This document shows positions 46,748 through 58,199 of a DNA stretch of 64,000 bases, one piece after another. This DNA comes from Cyclina sinensis (lineage: Eukaryota; Mollusca; Bivalvia; Venerida; Veneridae), in NCBI GenBank assembly GCA_012932295.1, contig JAAONU010000009.1, positions 12,565,796 through 12,629,795 of the forward strand, in the 5' to 3' direction. Positions within the stretch are counted from its first letter, which is position 1. Each line of letters begins with the position of its first letter. The notes beneath the pieces are model-generated. The model was not told where the DNA came from. It made no database searches and saw nothing but the letters and a program-made list of their open reading frames with translations. The position numbers and the translations under genes are program-made.

Positions 46748-47787
46748 CTGATAAGAGATACAGTTAACTTTTTGAAGGTTGGCAAAACATGGCGGTTGAT
46801 AAAATTGCAAAACATAGTAATTTTGTAATTACAGTTACAAAGTCATTTTTCATCAAATAATTCAATATTTTATATCATTTAAAAGGTCTGTAAACTCATA
46901 TTTTACATATTTAAAAAATAATTGTCAAAACTGTTTACTTTTTTGTTTGTAAATGGTTAAACATAGTGCATCTGAGCTGCTAGAAAAATGCTGAAATGAC
47001 AGGTATAAATTAGTTTAGTTTTCTTCTTTAAAAGCAAAAATTCAAAATCTGCTTATATTTTCAAAATATGAATTTAAAGAGCTTTCAAATGATATAAGAA
47101 TCTTAAAATTCGGCTGACAATGAAAAAAGTTATTTAAAGTTAAACATTCTGCTGCTATCAAATGTATATAAATATTGGTTCTATTTGCCAACCAGTAGTT
47201 CAGCTATATTTTGGTAACAGGTGCTTGTGATGTCATCAGTCAATGTGCCTATATTTAAAAGTTAAATTGTTTACATTATTGATAACAATCATCTTCATTT
47301 TTGCTTATTTACTACCACACACTTTTAAAAATTAAACGTTTCGGCCTCAAAACCCTGGTCTTTTCGGCCCTTTTCTTATGTAAATATGAAAAACAAAACA
47401 ACAACAAACAAAACACATTGCAAAAGAAAAAAAAGTTATACATCTATATAACTTGTACTTTATTTAAGACTTTATTTATAATTTTGTCATAAATGAATGT
47501 ATATATAGAGGATTTTAAAGTTTCTTCTATAAAACTGGGACCTTATATAATATGTTGTTCCCAGTATAAAATAAATACTGGATTTATTTTCGTCAAGTGG
47601 AATGTACTGTCTCCTGTTTGGAGTTTTTTTTAAAGTCCATATTTTGAAACAAAGACACACACAGACCTGTACCGGAATTGTTGTCTTTTTTGTGACTACA
47701 TTTCTGCACCACTGTCATGGTTCAATGCAATGCAAGGGTAAATTTTGTTTTGTGTTTATGCTGCTTTCAATAATAGTCCAGACATTT

Positions 47788-47795
47788 GGTAATTG
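47788..47795. repeat. Left target-site duplication of hAT-like element
   Basis: 'ggtaattg' precedes the left terminal inverted repeat and also occurs at 48992-48999. If the right terminal G is assigned to the element, the duplication is the 7-base 'gtaattg' on both sides. Confidence 0.8.
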
Positions 47796-48992
47796 CAGGG
47801 CCTTAATTGAGAGGGAATGGACACTCCTTATCTATCGAAAGATTAACCAAAATATGCTGTCGCGCGTTTACCTGTATATCCTATAACGGAAAAAAACGAG
47901 CGATGAATTGATCGTTCGATAGCGTAAGTTGGAATGCACCTCGTTTACAAAAACACCGGTCTTTTTTTTCAATAATGGGCTGATTTTCATAATTTAAAAT
48001 TTGTAAGTAAGAAAAAACGTTGATCTTTTTTATATCTTTTTATCACTTCAACAACGGAAGTTATTCTTGCAAGCCGACAAGTAAAAGACGCCGAGAACTC
48101 AATACGTTTTTCTCTCTTTTTTGTAATTATCTACCTTTAGTTAGTGGAAAGCAATGCTCGCACCTAGTTTACAAAAAACATCAGTCTTTTTGTCAATTAT
48201 GGACTGATTTTCAAAATTTGTAAAAAGAAGAAACATTCATATTTTAAAATATTTAATTTCTACTTCAACAACAGAAGCTTTATTTGCAAGCGGACAAGTA
48301 AAAGATAACAACTCAGTATGTTTTTTTTTTTTGTAAAAAAATCTGTCTCGATTTGATGAAAGCACAATATTCAATCATCCATTATGAAGTAAATATGAAG
48401 AAAAGGTTGGAAAACTTATACCCAGATCCCAAGATCGTCCAAGTAGAGTGAGATTCAATTCATTTTTACTGTTTTATCAAGTCTGTTTGCACTGATACCA
48501 CCCGAAAGTTTGTACGTTGATGATCACTGAAAGACTGTATTTTCGCCAAAACTGCTATGTTTACAGTGCTCTATTTCATAATAAAACACAGATATAGGAA
48601 TAAAATACATTGTAAAGCTCCGTTCTATGTTCACTTATCTACGTCCATCTAATGCCGACTTATTTCGTAACTCTATTTTCGTCTGATACCCCACGAAAGT
48701 AGATCAGGAAAAGAGAATGTGTACATACTTTCCGCCATTTTGGAAAACAATGATTCCATTTTAGTATTGATTTTATTGTTTTTTGAAGCAGCAGCTGCGT
48801 TGAAAAATAACAAACCAGATAATGAAAACATTATGAGAATATTTATTTACTAATTCGGCTAGAATTCGTACTTATTTCTTACTGTAAGTTTTTTTTCAGC
48901 ATTTGATTATACTTTCATATAAGCAACAACATATACTATCCGCCATATTTTCTCAATTTTCGAGTGTCCAACCCCTCTCAATTAAGGCCCTG
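47796..48992. mobile_element. Non-autonomous hAT-like DNA transposon, 1.2 kb
   Basis: The ends are inverted repeats: the left begins 'CAGGGCCTTAATTGAGAGGG' and the right is its reverse complement, with one short mismatch before TGGACACTC/GAGTGTCCA. CAGGG ends and a 7-8-base target duplication (GTAATTG or GGTAATTG) are hallmarks of hAT transposons. The interior encodes no transposase. It contains two diverged direct copies of a segment with 'aaaaacaccggtcttttt' or 'aaaaaacatcagtcttttt' and 'cttcaacaacggaag' (starting near 47940 and 48160). It would depend on an enzyme supplied elsewhere. Confidence 0.85.
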
Positions 48993-49009
48993 GTAATTGG
49001 TAAAAGAAA

Positions 49010-50820
49010 ATGAACTTTAAATGTCCTTTTAAAGCAGTCCAAAACAAAGATAAAGGGTATACTGTACAAAATTTATTTACTTATTTCACAATGGAAATTT
49101 GTCAGATTATATCTACCTTCTGTAGGAAGTTGCAAACAAAACAAATTTCAGTAATGAAATGTAAACCCATGAATGCCTCCAAATGTAGAAGCAATAAAAT
49201 ACATTTATGGTCTTTATTTGACACATAACTTGATTTTGGCAAGTTTGAAAATCTGAAATACATGACCAATTTTAGCCAGGGAAAGTTATGAATGGGTTTA
49301 AGGGGTAGATTCACATTGATATTAACTGTATATTTCTGCAAAATTGTTCGGTATCAGGAGTGCATGGGTATCTGGTTTGAAGGCGTAAATTACATGGAGG
49401 TCGAAGTGGGATCAGCCAATTTAGAGGGGCTCTGGTTTGGAGGGGTTCTACCCTACTGATGAACTTTAACCCATCCTGGCAGCTACTATAATAATTTGTT
49501 GAAATATCATTTAGCATCGGTATTGAAGTATATCAAATGTATTAAGAGGAGAATGACTAAGTACATGTATAACAGAAATTGAACAGATTCACATATCATT
49601 TCGTCACTGTTACTTTATGGCTTTTTAATGACATGCATTCAAAATTCCTCTTTCTTTTACAGTTGACAGATACTACTGTTCATAAAGGTATACTTTTCCA
49701 GTCCCTTTGATATGAGCCTCAGGGATAATGTGGCTGTTGGTCAGTTAATCAGGTACAATGTACAAGGGAAAGGACAGCTAGGAAAAAGGAAGCTGTGTCA
49801 GTGAAGGCAGAGAAGTGGTGATATTGACATGCAACCCACTAAAGTTAATAATTTTAATGGTATGTGTTGACAGTGTAGTACTTTCTTATAGCAAAATTAA
49901 TCACTCGTTTAATAGCTCCTGCGTTATTTTTTCATATTGAGCCTAATGCTAATATTTAGCCTGTGGTACCTTTACCTTTTTTTAGTTCAGTTGATGAGGA
50001 AAAGAAGCCATTACCTGTTTTATTTGTTCGGTTAAGTGTTGACTGTCAGTCCAAGGATTATGGATTCAAAAACCATGCTACGCAAGAAATTTCTGATCTA
50101 GAACATTATGTCTTAGACTCTTAAGATCTTTCACTAAATGTCTGATTTAAGTAAGGATAAAGACAGTCCATCAGGGGTTTCATTAAGTTTTTTAGTTGGA
50201 GGGAGTGAATGTAAAGTAGGCAGATGATTTGCTGTCAGTTTGTTATAAAATAAGCCTGATTTTAAGAAAAGAAGCCTGGAAAAAATAGCCGGGTAATTTT
50301 CCGGCTCCCGGGTCTTAATGAATACCCTGGTCCATTTCGAAGAGATCTGTACATGTAACACTTGAAGTACTCACGTTGGATAACTATGAAGTCAAAGCTA
50401 GAAAGGTGAACTTAACCCTTCCATATAAGCCAACAAGGTGTTGAAACCAGGCATTAAATACAAAACAGACAATAAAAATAGGACTTTGATGCATTATACT
50501 TTTTTTTCCCTTTCCTTTGTTTTTAGGTAAAGATCCATGATATTATACTGTGTCAAACAACACTGTTTAAGATGGACTTACTTTTTCACTAAAAATTCCA
50601 TATACCAGTTATTTATAGATTTACATAGGCATGTTTTTAGCTCACCTGAGAAATTTCCTACTGCTTTTGACAACCCTTACATCTTCCTTAGCCAAGCACA
50701 CAGCACCGATAATGAATAACATTTAGAAGTACTAGGTTTGTAGATATCCAGATAGAATTTAGTTTGACTAAGCTGCTGTAATGAAAAAATTAAAATACAG
50801 CTAACTGCAATATACAGCCC
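49010..50820. other. Unannotated sequence
   Basis: No supported gene or delimited repeat. Several 60-80-residue frames on both strands have no motif. Confidence 0.5.
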
Positions 50821-50844
50821 TGCCCACCTCCCCCTAATTTTTGT

Positions 50845-51240
50845 GTCGCTTGCTACAAACTAACATGGCATATAGGGATCACTTCTACATCATCTGTCCG
50901 TCGGTCACAAAACTTGTCCGGACTACTCCTCAGAAACTACTTGTGCGATTTCATCCAAACTTTACAGGAATGATCAATTTTAAGTCTAGTTGTGCATATC
51001 ATTGTCATTTTCCGGTTCAATGATTTTTGTCAAAGTTATGGCCCTTTAATGATTTTTAGTTTTGAAGTTTGTCCGCACTTCTTCTCTTATACTACTAAGC
51101 ATGAATAAAATGTTATAGGGTTGATCAGTACCTCAAGTACTTGCACATAGTTAATGAGAATTTGGTAGAATGATTTTTGGCTGAGTTCTGGCCCTTGAAT
51201 TAAAACAAATTTAGCCTAGGGACTGTCCAATCACCTCTCA
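50845..51240 (+). repeat. Dispersed repeat, plus-strand copy
   Basis: 'catatagggatcacttc', 'acttgtccggactactcctc', 'tttacaggaatgatca' and 'tctagttgtgcatatc' occur in the same order as in the minus-strand copy at 13110-13350. The GTCC run is short here ('ctgtccgtcggtcac'). Confidence 0.75.
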
Positions 51241-51470
51241 ATACAACTGCTTTTTTGGCTATCATCAGGCGACACATGTTATCACTGATTGCCCTTGTGT
51301 TGAATGCCTTGTTAAAACTTCCTCAGCATTATTTAGAATAAAACGCTGATTTAATGGTGTCAGTACAATTCTACATAGCGAAATATGGGAATATATTCTT
51401 TTGTACCTTAACTGCAGGTTGGCAAGACTTATTATGCTGTAGAACACAAAAGAAGAACTAGGAAAGGCAG

Positions 51471-51656
51471 TTACATGTTGTGGAGGCATTGTCAAAAGTT
51501 CCTTGTGCCATGCCATTAACTTTCAAAGTTCCTTACAGTCATAAGAAAAAAGGCCAGAGAATTCTTAACTTTCCTGCAGCCTTAACCTTTTCCACTGTTG
51601 AAGCACTGCGACCTCCAAAAAAGCACAAGATCTCCATTCAAGGCAAGCTTGTTCAG
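51471..51656 (+). pseudogene. OB-fold-like gene remnant, first visible exon
   Basis: The open frame encodes 'TFKVPYSHKKKGQRILNF' and then 'RPPKKHKISIQGKLVQ', ending exactly at a donor (CAG, then GTAAAT at 51657). The start of an OB-type beta strand ('ISIQGKLVQ') is at the exon end. The acceptor at its left edge is weak (no pyrimidine tract), so the exon start is uncertain. It pairs in phase 0 with 52351-52518. Confidence 0.45.
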
Positions 51657-51769
51657 GTAAATCATTCCCTTATTTCTGTTTTCTCTTGAATAGTATTCTT
51701 AGTTAAAACTGACATAAAAACTACTGCAATGTTGTTCAGATCATTATTTTCCTGGTATGTGCTAATTTT

Positions 51770-52182
51770 TTGCTCACGTGAGCTGTAGGCTTATGGTATG
51801 CTATAAGTACCGATCAATGTCCGTAGTCAGTTATCTATCCACACTTAGTTTGTTATCACTCTGATGGTCACATTTTTGTCCCAATTGTCATGAAACTTAG
51901 TCAGGATGTTTGTCTTAGTAATTACTTGGACAATTTTGAATATAATCATCTGGGTTAAAAACTAGGTTGCAGATCCCAAATATGGAAAAACCTTGTTAAC
52001 ACTGTAGAAGTATTTTTTTACCCCAAATATCCAGGAAGTTTCTCAGAAAAGGTCATTTTGGTAATTTCTAGGTGAAGTTCGAAGATGGGTCATCTGGGGA
52101 CAATAAACCAGGTCTGTAACAACTTTGTTAAAAGGATTCATACTCAGGTTAGCGATATAGGCCCATCATGGCCCTCTTGTTT
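51770..52182 (+). repeat. Dispersed repeat in the intron of the OB-fold remnant
   Basis: It starts near 'ttgctcacgtgagctg', contains 'ccaattgtcatgaaactta' and 'gttaaaaactagg', and ends in 'gcccatcatggccctcttg'. The member at 9290-9905 shares these phrases and the end. Confidence 0.72.
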
Positions 52183-52350
52183 TAATACCTTTTGATACTG
52201 TAGTGGGATGTCACAAGGCTTGTACTGCACTTTGAAATACAATAAAATGTTTTTCAAGTCATTTATATTTGGGTACTTCCATATCAGTACTACCTGTGCA
52301 CTCATAGAACACATTACTGATCTGTAGATTATCGGTGATTTTTTTTCCAG

Positions 52351-52518
52351 GAAGAAGAATTTGGGTCAGTACAAGTTGGAGCCAGAAAAGTCACCATGAA
52401 GAACTGAGTGGTTGAGGATAATACTGGAATGGGCAAAGTTACTTTCAAGCGTGAGGCTGCCCCTGCTGTGTTGAAAACCTACATGTATCATGGAACATTG
52501 ATCTTAACTTTGATTTAA
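52351..52518 (+). pseudogene. OB-fold-like gene remnant, second exon with in-frame stop
   Basis: After a strong acceptor ('tttttttccag' ending at 52350) the frame reads 'EEEFGSVQVGARKVTMKN', an in-frame TGA, then 'VVEDNTGMGKVTFKREAA', and stops at 52516-52518. The pattern Val-x-Glu-Asp-x-Thr-Gly...Val-Thr-x-Phe is like the central strands of RPA-type single-strand-DNA-binding OB folds. The stop and the truncated second half mark it as a pseudogene or decayed exon; the family assignment is tentative. Confidence 0.5.
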
Positions 52519-52824
52519 TGAACAACATTCTTAAAAGACTGTTGACCTTAAGTTTAAGTAGAACCTAGAGAGATTCCAAGTAACTTTGAAATCAGGTAAA
52601 AACTATATATGCCCACCCACCTCTCTCCCTCGCAAAGTGGTGGCATAAAACAGTGAAGTTTCTTGAAATGTGCCTTGAAATTATTGCTAAATACTTTTTT
52701 TTGCTCTCTTTTTTATATAAAATATATAAAGGTGCCTATAAAACTTCAGTCTTGAAGAAAATTTTAAAGAAGTTGTTATAGGCAACTATTGTGGGTGTAT
52801 ATTGCACTGCTAACGGGTGCACTC

Positions 52825-52960
52825 TTCATTTCTTATAAATGTACTTGATTTTTTTAGCTCACCTGAGCACTATGTGCTCAATCTTATAAATGTACTTGAT
52901 TTTTTTTAGCTCACCTGAGCACTATGTGCTTAAGGTGAGCTTTTGTTTTCGCCCTGTGTT
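52825..52960 (+). repeat. Duplicated segment with AGCTCACCT hairpin
   Basis: 'cttataaatgtacttgattt' followed by 'agctcacctgagcactatg' occurs twice, about 50 bp apart. The second copy continues to 'aaggtgagct', so AGCTCACCT and AGGTGAGCT can pair across a short loop. This hairpin motif is typical of an abundant bivalve repeat family, by my recollection. Confidence 0.75.
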
Positions 52961-52964
52961 CGTT

Positions 52965-55010
52965 GTGCATTGATTGTCATCAAATATTTACTTTAAAAAA
53001 CTTCTCCTTAACCACTCTGTGAAAGATGAAAAAACTTTGCAGACTCATTCAATCAATTCGTAAGATCACTTGCCATACAATTTTTGCTAATTGTCTCAAC
53101 TTTAATATTGATTGGGTCATAAAAAAAGTTAATGGCTTGTTTTGACAGCTATGCAGAATATACAAGGGTCCCATTAGGGTAGGTTAATATAGGCATAAAT
53201 TCCTCAGTATAAGGCATGATTTATCGATCTTTGACATTTCATTGAAGTTCTGCTTGATGGAGATGTTATATTATTATTTTTCAAACAATATCCCAACATC
53301 AAAAAATATAGGATTTCTATTCAAGTGAAACAAATTTTTACACATAAGGTATAACACCTAAAGTCACTTCAATTTTACTTCACTTAAATAACAAAGAATT
53401 AGTTTATGACGTAATGTTCAAGTGAAAAAAAGTGCTATACAACCTTTAACAACATGGAGGAATTAGTTTATGTAGAACTACAACTTGGAAGAAAGTGGAA
53501 TATTTATTAATCAAATTCTCTGCTAAGGTAAAAGTACAGCCCGATTTCCCAACACACAGTTTGAATTTAGTTATAAAAAATCGAGAAGTTATTAATTTTT
53601 TTTAATTCACAATTTATAACATGTTATTTTAATATGTGCACCTTAATTGTGTTTCTTGTGGTTTAGTGTTATTTTTGCATTTAAAAAAGGATTCGTTATG
53701 AGCAGTGTAATTCTGCACTACTGCCTCTTACAGTAAGGATAAATATACGTCACAGCCAAAAATTGCGGTGGAAACTACCGATGTTGAAAGGAAAACAGCC
53801 ATTCATCAAAACACGTTTTTTCTTATCAAAAGCAATGTTTTCATAATTTTGTAATTAAACCATTTAAATCAGTACATTATGATTATTTTGAATAACTAAA
53901 GTTGCTATAGTCGTGTCACATGACCTTTAAAAAAATCTTCTTGTCCAAAACTGCTAAGCACAAAGGTCTCAAATCTGGTGTGTACCCATGTCTAGTGGAC
54001 CTCAACCATGTTGACAGTACACATACACATGCAAAATAAAAAAAAATAAAAAAAAAATATTTAAAAAATAGATGTTTAATATAAATTGCTACAGTGTAGA
54101 AATTTTACCATTCTTTTTCTTAGTCATACCTCATAAATAGGTAATTTCACTATGAATTAAAAGACTAGACATCTGCACTTTTTGTAACATCAGAAAATAC
54201 TAAAATGGTTTTCAAATTGTGCAATTTACATAAAAGTAATGTTGCAAAGTTTATGGTAATAGAAGCGTCATTCTTAAAGTCCTTAAACTATGTGTTCTTC
54301 AGCTATTGATCATCCTTTTGATTAATTTTTTTCACTTCATGCTTTTTTTCTTTAAATGTGCTTAAAACTATTGTACATTCATTTTCTTATGCGGCACTAA
54401 AACTAACAAACATGCTGTTCTTTTACAGTACATTGCAATGACTGTACTTGATGATTTCATCTGCACAAGTGAGCTTGTTAAGTTATTTTGTCTCTGTGGA
54501 GTGCCTTGTTGATTAGCTACTTATATGCTGTTCATTGACTGTTCTTCTGTTTCTTAATATATTTCCAGTATTTCCTATATAGAATAAATTACAGCTGTTA
54601 CAAACTAAAACATACAGAACATTTTCTTCAGTACAGTCCATAATTTTTCTTTTGTGATTTTTTTTATTTTAATGGTTAGTCATAGAAATATTATGCCTCT
54701 GGGGATTTAAATAGATCATTAATATCTATATCAACTTTTAGTATGTTTATATTGCATTTTTATACACTCAGGAAGCATTGCTGTGCCATCATGGCACCCT
54801 TCTTTGCTTTTTAGCTGCCTTACCATTATTATTATTCTTTTTTTGAAAACAGTTTGCATAAGAGAGATTTGAGATGTCTTTTGTTTCTTTGATAAACATT
54901 GCTGCAATTATTATGTAAGGGTGTGCTTATTAGCTCAACTTTTAAAAAAAATCGAGTTATTGTTATAGTCATGGTGTCGTTGCCGTTGCTGTCCGAAAAC
55001 TTTAACATTG
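52965..55010. other. Unannotated AT-rich sequence
   Basis: No supported gene. Poly-A runs near 54033-54060. No repeat boundaries are delimited. Confidence 0.5.
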
Positions 55011-55019
55011 ATCATATTT

Positions 55020-56835
55020 TTTTATTCCTTGATGGATTATCTTCATACTTGGACACATCCACCCTTTGGACAAGAACTTCAAGTTGACCAGACTAAACTT
55101 GACCTTGGCTTTTAAATGACCTTCAAATTCAAAAGGTCAAAATTTTGGCAAAAAAACATACAATTGGCCATAACTTAATTATTAAAAGGTGGATTGTCTT
55201 CATACTTGGACACAACAACACTTTAAACAAGATCTTTAAGTGGACCAGACTCAAAATGACCATTACCTAAACATGACCTTGACTGTAAAGGTCAGATGAT
55301 TGAATTTGGTTAAATTGTCATACCTTTCTCATTTATTTATGGATTTGATTCATACTTGGCCAAAACAACACTTATGACAAATCCAACATTTGGATTCTTT
55401 CAGATATGACCCTGACCTTTAAATGAAGGTCAAAATATTGAATTTGCTTAACCTGGCCATAACTTTCTTATTTGTGGTTGGATGTTAATAATACAAACAA
55501 CACTTATGACAATGCGGACATGAAAAATTATTCAAGTATAACATTTACCTTGTAAATGACCATGACCGTCAAGTTGAAATAATTGAATTTTGCTCAAATT
55601 TTCATAACTTTTGTATTTATTTATGGATTCGATTCATATTTGACAAAACAACACTTATGACAAAATCTGAAATTATGGTTCTTTCATGTATCAACTTCAC
55701 CTTAAATGACCTTGACCTTCAAGGTCAAATTATTGAATTTTGTTACAATTTGCCATTATTTTGTTTGTATTTATTGTTGGAATGATTTATACTAGGACAA
55801 AACAACACTTACGACAAAACAAACCTGTTGAATAACTCAAGTGTGACCATGACCAAAAAATGACCTTGACTGTCAAGGTCAGACGTTTTAATTTTTCTAA
55901 AAATTGTCATTACTTTGTCATTTATTTATGGATTTGATTCATATCTGGACAAAAGAATACTTTTGACAAATCTGACATTTTGATTAAAGTTTGACCTTGA
56001 CCTTAGAAATGACCTTGACTAGCTAGATCATATTATTGAATTTTGCTAAAATTGGTCATAACTGTGTACGTTTTGGTTACATCTGATTCATACTTCGACA
56101 AAACAACACTTTTGACAAAACTGACAATTGAATAATTCAGGTATGACAGTCAAGATCCCATTATTGTATTTTGCTTAAATTGTAATAACTGTTGTTTATT
56201 TATGGATTTGATTCATACTTTGATAAAACAACAAAACTGACATTTTAATTTTTTTTAAGTATGACCTTGACCTTTAGATGACCTTGACATTTCAGGTCAA
56301 GTTATTGAATTTTGCTTAAAATTTTTGTTTTTTTTATGGTGATTTGATTTATACCGAGACAAAACAACACTTATGTCAAAACTGACACATTGAATATTCA
56401 AGTGTGACCTTGACGTTCAAATGACCTTGACTTTCAAGGTCAAATTATTGAATTTTGCTTATGTTGGCCAAAATATCATTTTTAGTGTTTTATTAATACT
56501 TGGACAAAACATGCTCATGACTAAACCTACATGTTAAATTATTCAGGTATGACCTTAACCTTAAAATGACCTCGACAAATTATTGAATTTCACTAAAATA
56601 GCGAAATTTTTGTTATTTATGGATGGATTTGATTCATACCGGGACAAAACAACACTGAGCATAAAAAAACGTGTTGAACAATTCAAGTATTACCATGACC
56701 TTTAAATGGCTTTGGCATTGCTTAACTTGGCTATAACTCTGTTGATAATGGATGTAGTGTCTTCATGCTTGGACATAATACCTTCTAGACAATACCTCCA
56801 AAGAAAGTTAAACTGAACTTGACCTTGATCTTTAA
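55020..56835 (+). repeat. 145-bp tandem array with TCAAGGTCA half-sites
   Basis: About twelve diverged units. 'ggatttgattcatacttgg' or a variant recurs at about 55342, 55480, 55626, 55780, 55930, 56075, 56205, 56343, 56490 and 56630. Each unit also carries 'gacaaaacaacactta', 'aatgaccttgac' and 'tcaaggtcaaattattgaa'. TCAAGGTCA is the extended half-site of monomeric nuclear receptors (SF-1/ERR type). The regular spacing suggests only repeat origin. The unit length resembles that of the array at 3420-4216. Confidence 0.88.
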
Positions 56836-57340
56836 GGTCTAATTCCTGAATGTTGCTAAAACTGGCCATAACTTTGTTATGTATAATAATATTTCCAAAT
56901 TATGTTTCATTGGAAATCCCTTCACCACAATCTGCTTCCTCTGATGTGATTGCCTTTGGAAATAGGAAAAAGTGGAGCGTGGTTCCCGCTTGTGGTGGCT
57001 CTTGTGTATTAGGTGTTTCTGTTTCATCATGTTGATAAACAATAAAACTTTAAATGCTGTCTATTATTGCTTGCTGTCTATTATTGCTATATATAAATAT
57101 TGTTTTCAATTGACCATCTAATACTTACACAGATAATCTTATTATGTTCCATGTATTTTTATGCAAAATATCAGGCTGTTCCAATATATAGTAGTCTAAG
57201 GTGAGACCCATCCCAAGACAGCATAATGTTGACTAGCCAGTTCAGCAGTGAATACCCCAGAGCTTGCAGCGCTTTGATTTTATATTATGGCAGACAAACT
57301 ATAAATGTAAAAATTACTGTGTCAAAGCGGTATCTGGGGG

Positions 57341-57351
57341 GGGGGGGGCAT
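57341..57351 (+). repeat. Poly-G run
   Basis: A run of about ten consecutive G bases preceded by 'tatct'. Simple sequence. Confidence 0.85.
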
Positions 57352-57505
57352 TCAGTACCTTTAGTGTTAGTTCTTGTTGCAACTGTTTTATGAAATTATC
57401 ATAAAACACCATGTTATTATTAGCCTTCTATTTTAGAACGTAAGCCACCAGAACTTCGTTACAGTGATGGATAAGAGTAATGGACAAGGTACAAAAAAAT
57501 ACGGT

Positions 57506-57511
57506 TTTATT
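57506..57511 (-). terminator. Candidate poly(A) signal of the monooxygenase gene
   Basis: AATAAA on the minus strand (TTTATT on the plus strand), about 230 bp downstream of the stop codon at 57741. It is the first canonical signal I found after the stop. Cleavage would fall near 57485-57495. Confidence 0.5.
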
Positions 57512-57740
57512 AAACGTTTAGAAATGACTCGATCTACGAGTATCAGTAAAGAAATAATTAACACTTCTCGTTAACGTACAAGGAATATTCTCACAAATCT
57601 GTCACAGAATTCTAGGTCTGTCATGCAATTTCATTAATTCATTTCATACTTTGCACAATAAATCATCATGAAATTTTTCAAAAGATTATTTCCAGTCTTT
57701 ATCTTTAATTGTATTTCTATATATAAATCATTTGCGGAAA

Positions 57741-58092
57741 CTATGGCAACATATAAATTGACAGTGATGTACCAAGAACAAAAACAATCGAAGTAAGCTG
57801 CATCCCTTCAGAACCAGCTATTTTGGGGGGATACATGCCTTCATCGTGCCCGCATTTCTCTCTCTGAAGTTCAGCGGCACAAGAATCCATGCGGAAATAA
57901 TAGTCCATCAGTATCAATTTCATATCTTTGTTTGTGGTTTCTAAAGCACCTTGTTGTATGATGTAATTTAAGGGCCACTGGAAACACGGATGCTTCATTA
58001 TCTCGCGGACTATTTCTTTACACTCCTCCAAACAAACACCGACCCTACAGTTCTCTTGTAAAGCATAATACCGCGCTACGTTCTCCGGGTCT
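57741..58092 (-). CDS. DBH/MOXD1-like monooxygenase, last exon
   Basis: The acceptor is 'tttttatatag' ending at 58093, and the exon opens in phase 2 ('A' completing Thr, then 'DPENVARYYALQENC'). It encodes 116 residues plus stop: a mostly helical, cysteine-rich segment with six Cys (exon residues 15, 20, 24, 36, 71 and 80) and then a hydrophobic tail. The pattern 'CRVGVCLEECKEIV' has paired cysteines. The last 26 residues have a small-residue stretch near 'AGSEG' followed by a hydrophobic end ('SIVFVLGTSLSIYML') with no basic stop-transfer, which looks like a GPI-attachment signal or a tail anchor. The phase joins exactly to the upstream exon at 61216-61303. The first in-frame Met upstream (58193) is intronic and should not be used as a start. 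Confidence 0.8.
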
Positions 58093-58199
58093 CTATATAA
58101 AAAAGAGAGAAAATATTCCATTTTAAAAGAGGAATGAAAATTCTTTGTTTTGACGCTTATAATTGAACGAATTAACCGTATATACCCTGACACTTCCGT

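Noticed and set aside
47602..47886. A 94-residue open frame
   Set aside because: It runs across the left end and target duplication of the hAT-like element, so it cannot be an ancestral coding region.
57741..58193. A 150-residue single-exon gene starting at a Met at 58193
   Set aside because: The first 34 residues lie beyond a good splice acceptor at 58093 and do not resemble the rest. The frame from 58092 down joins in phase to an upstream exon, so this is the last exon of a larger gene.
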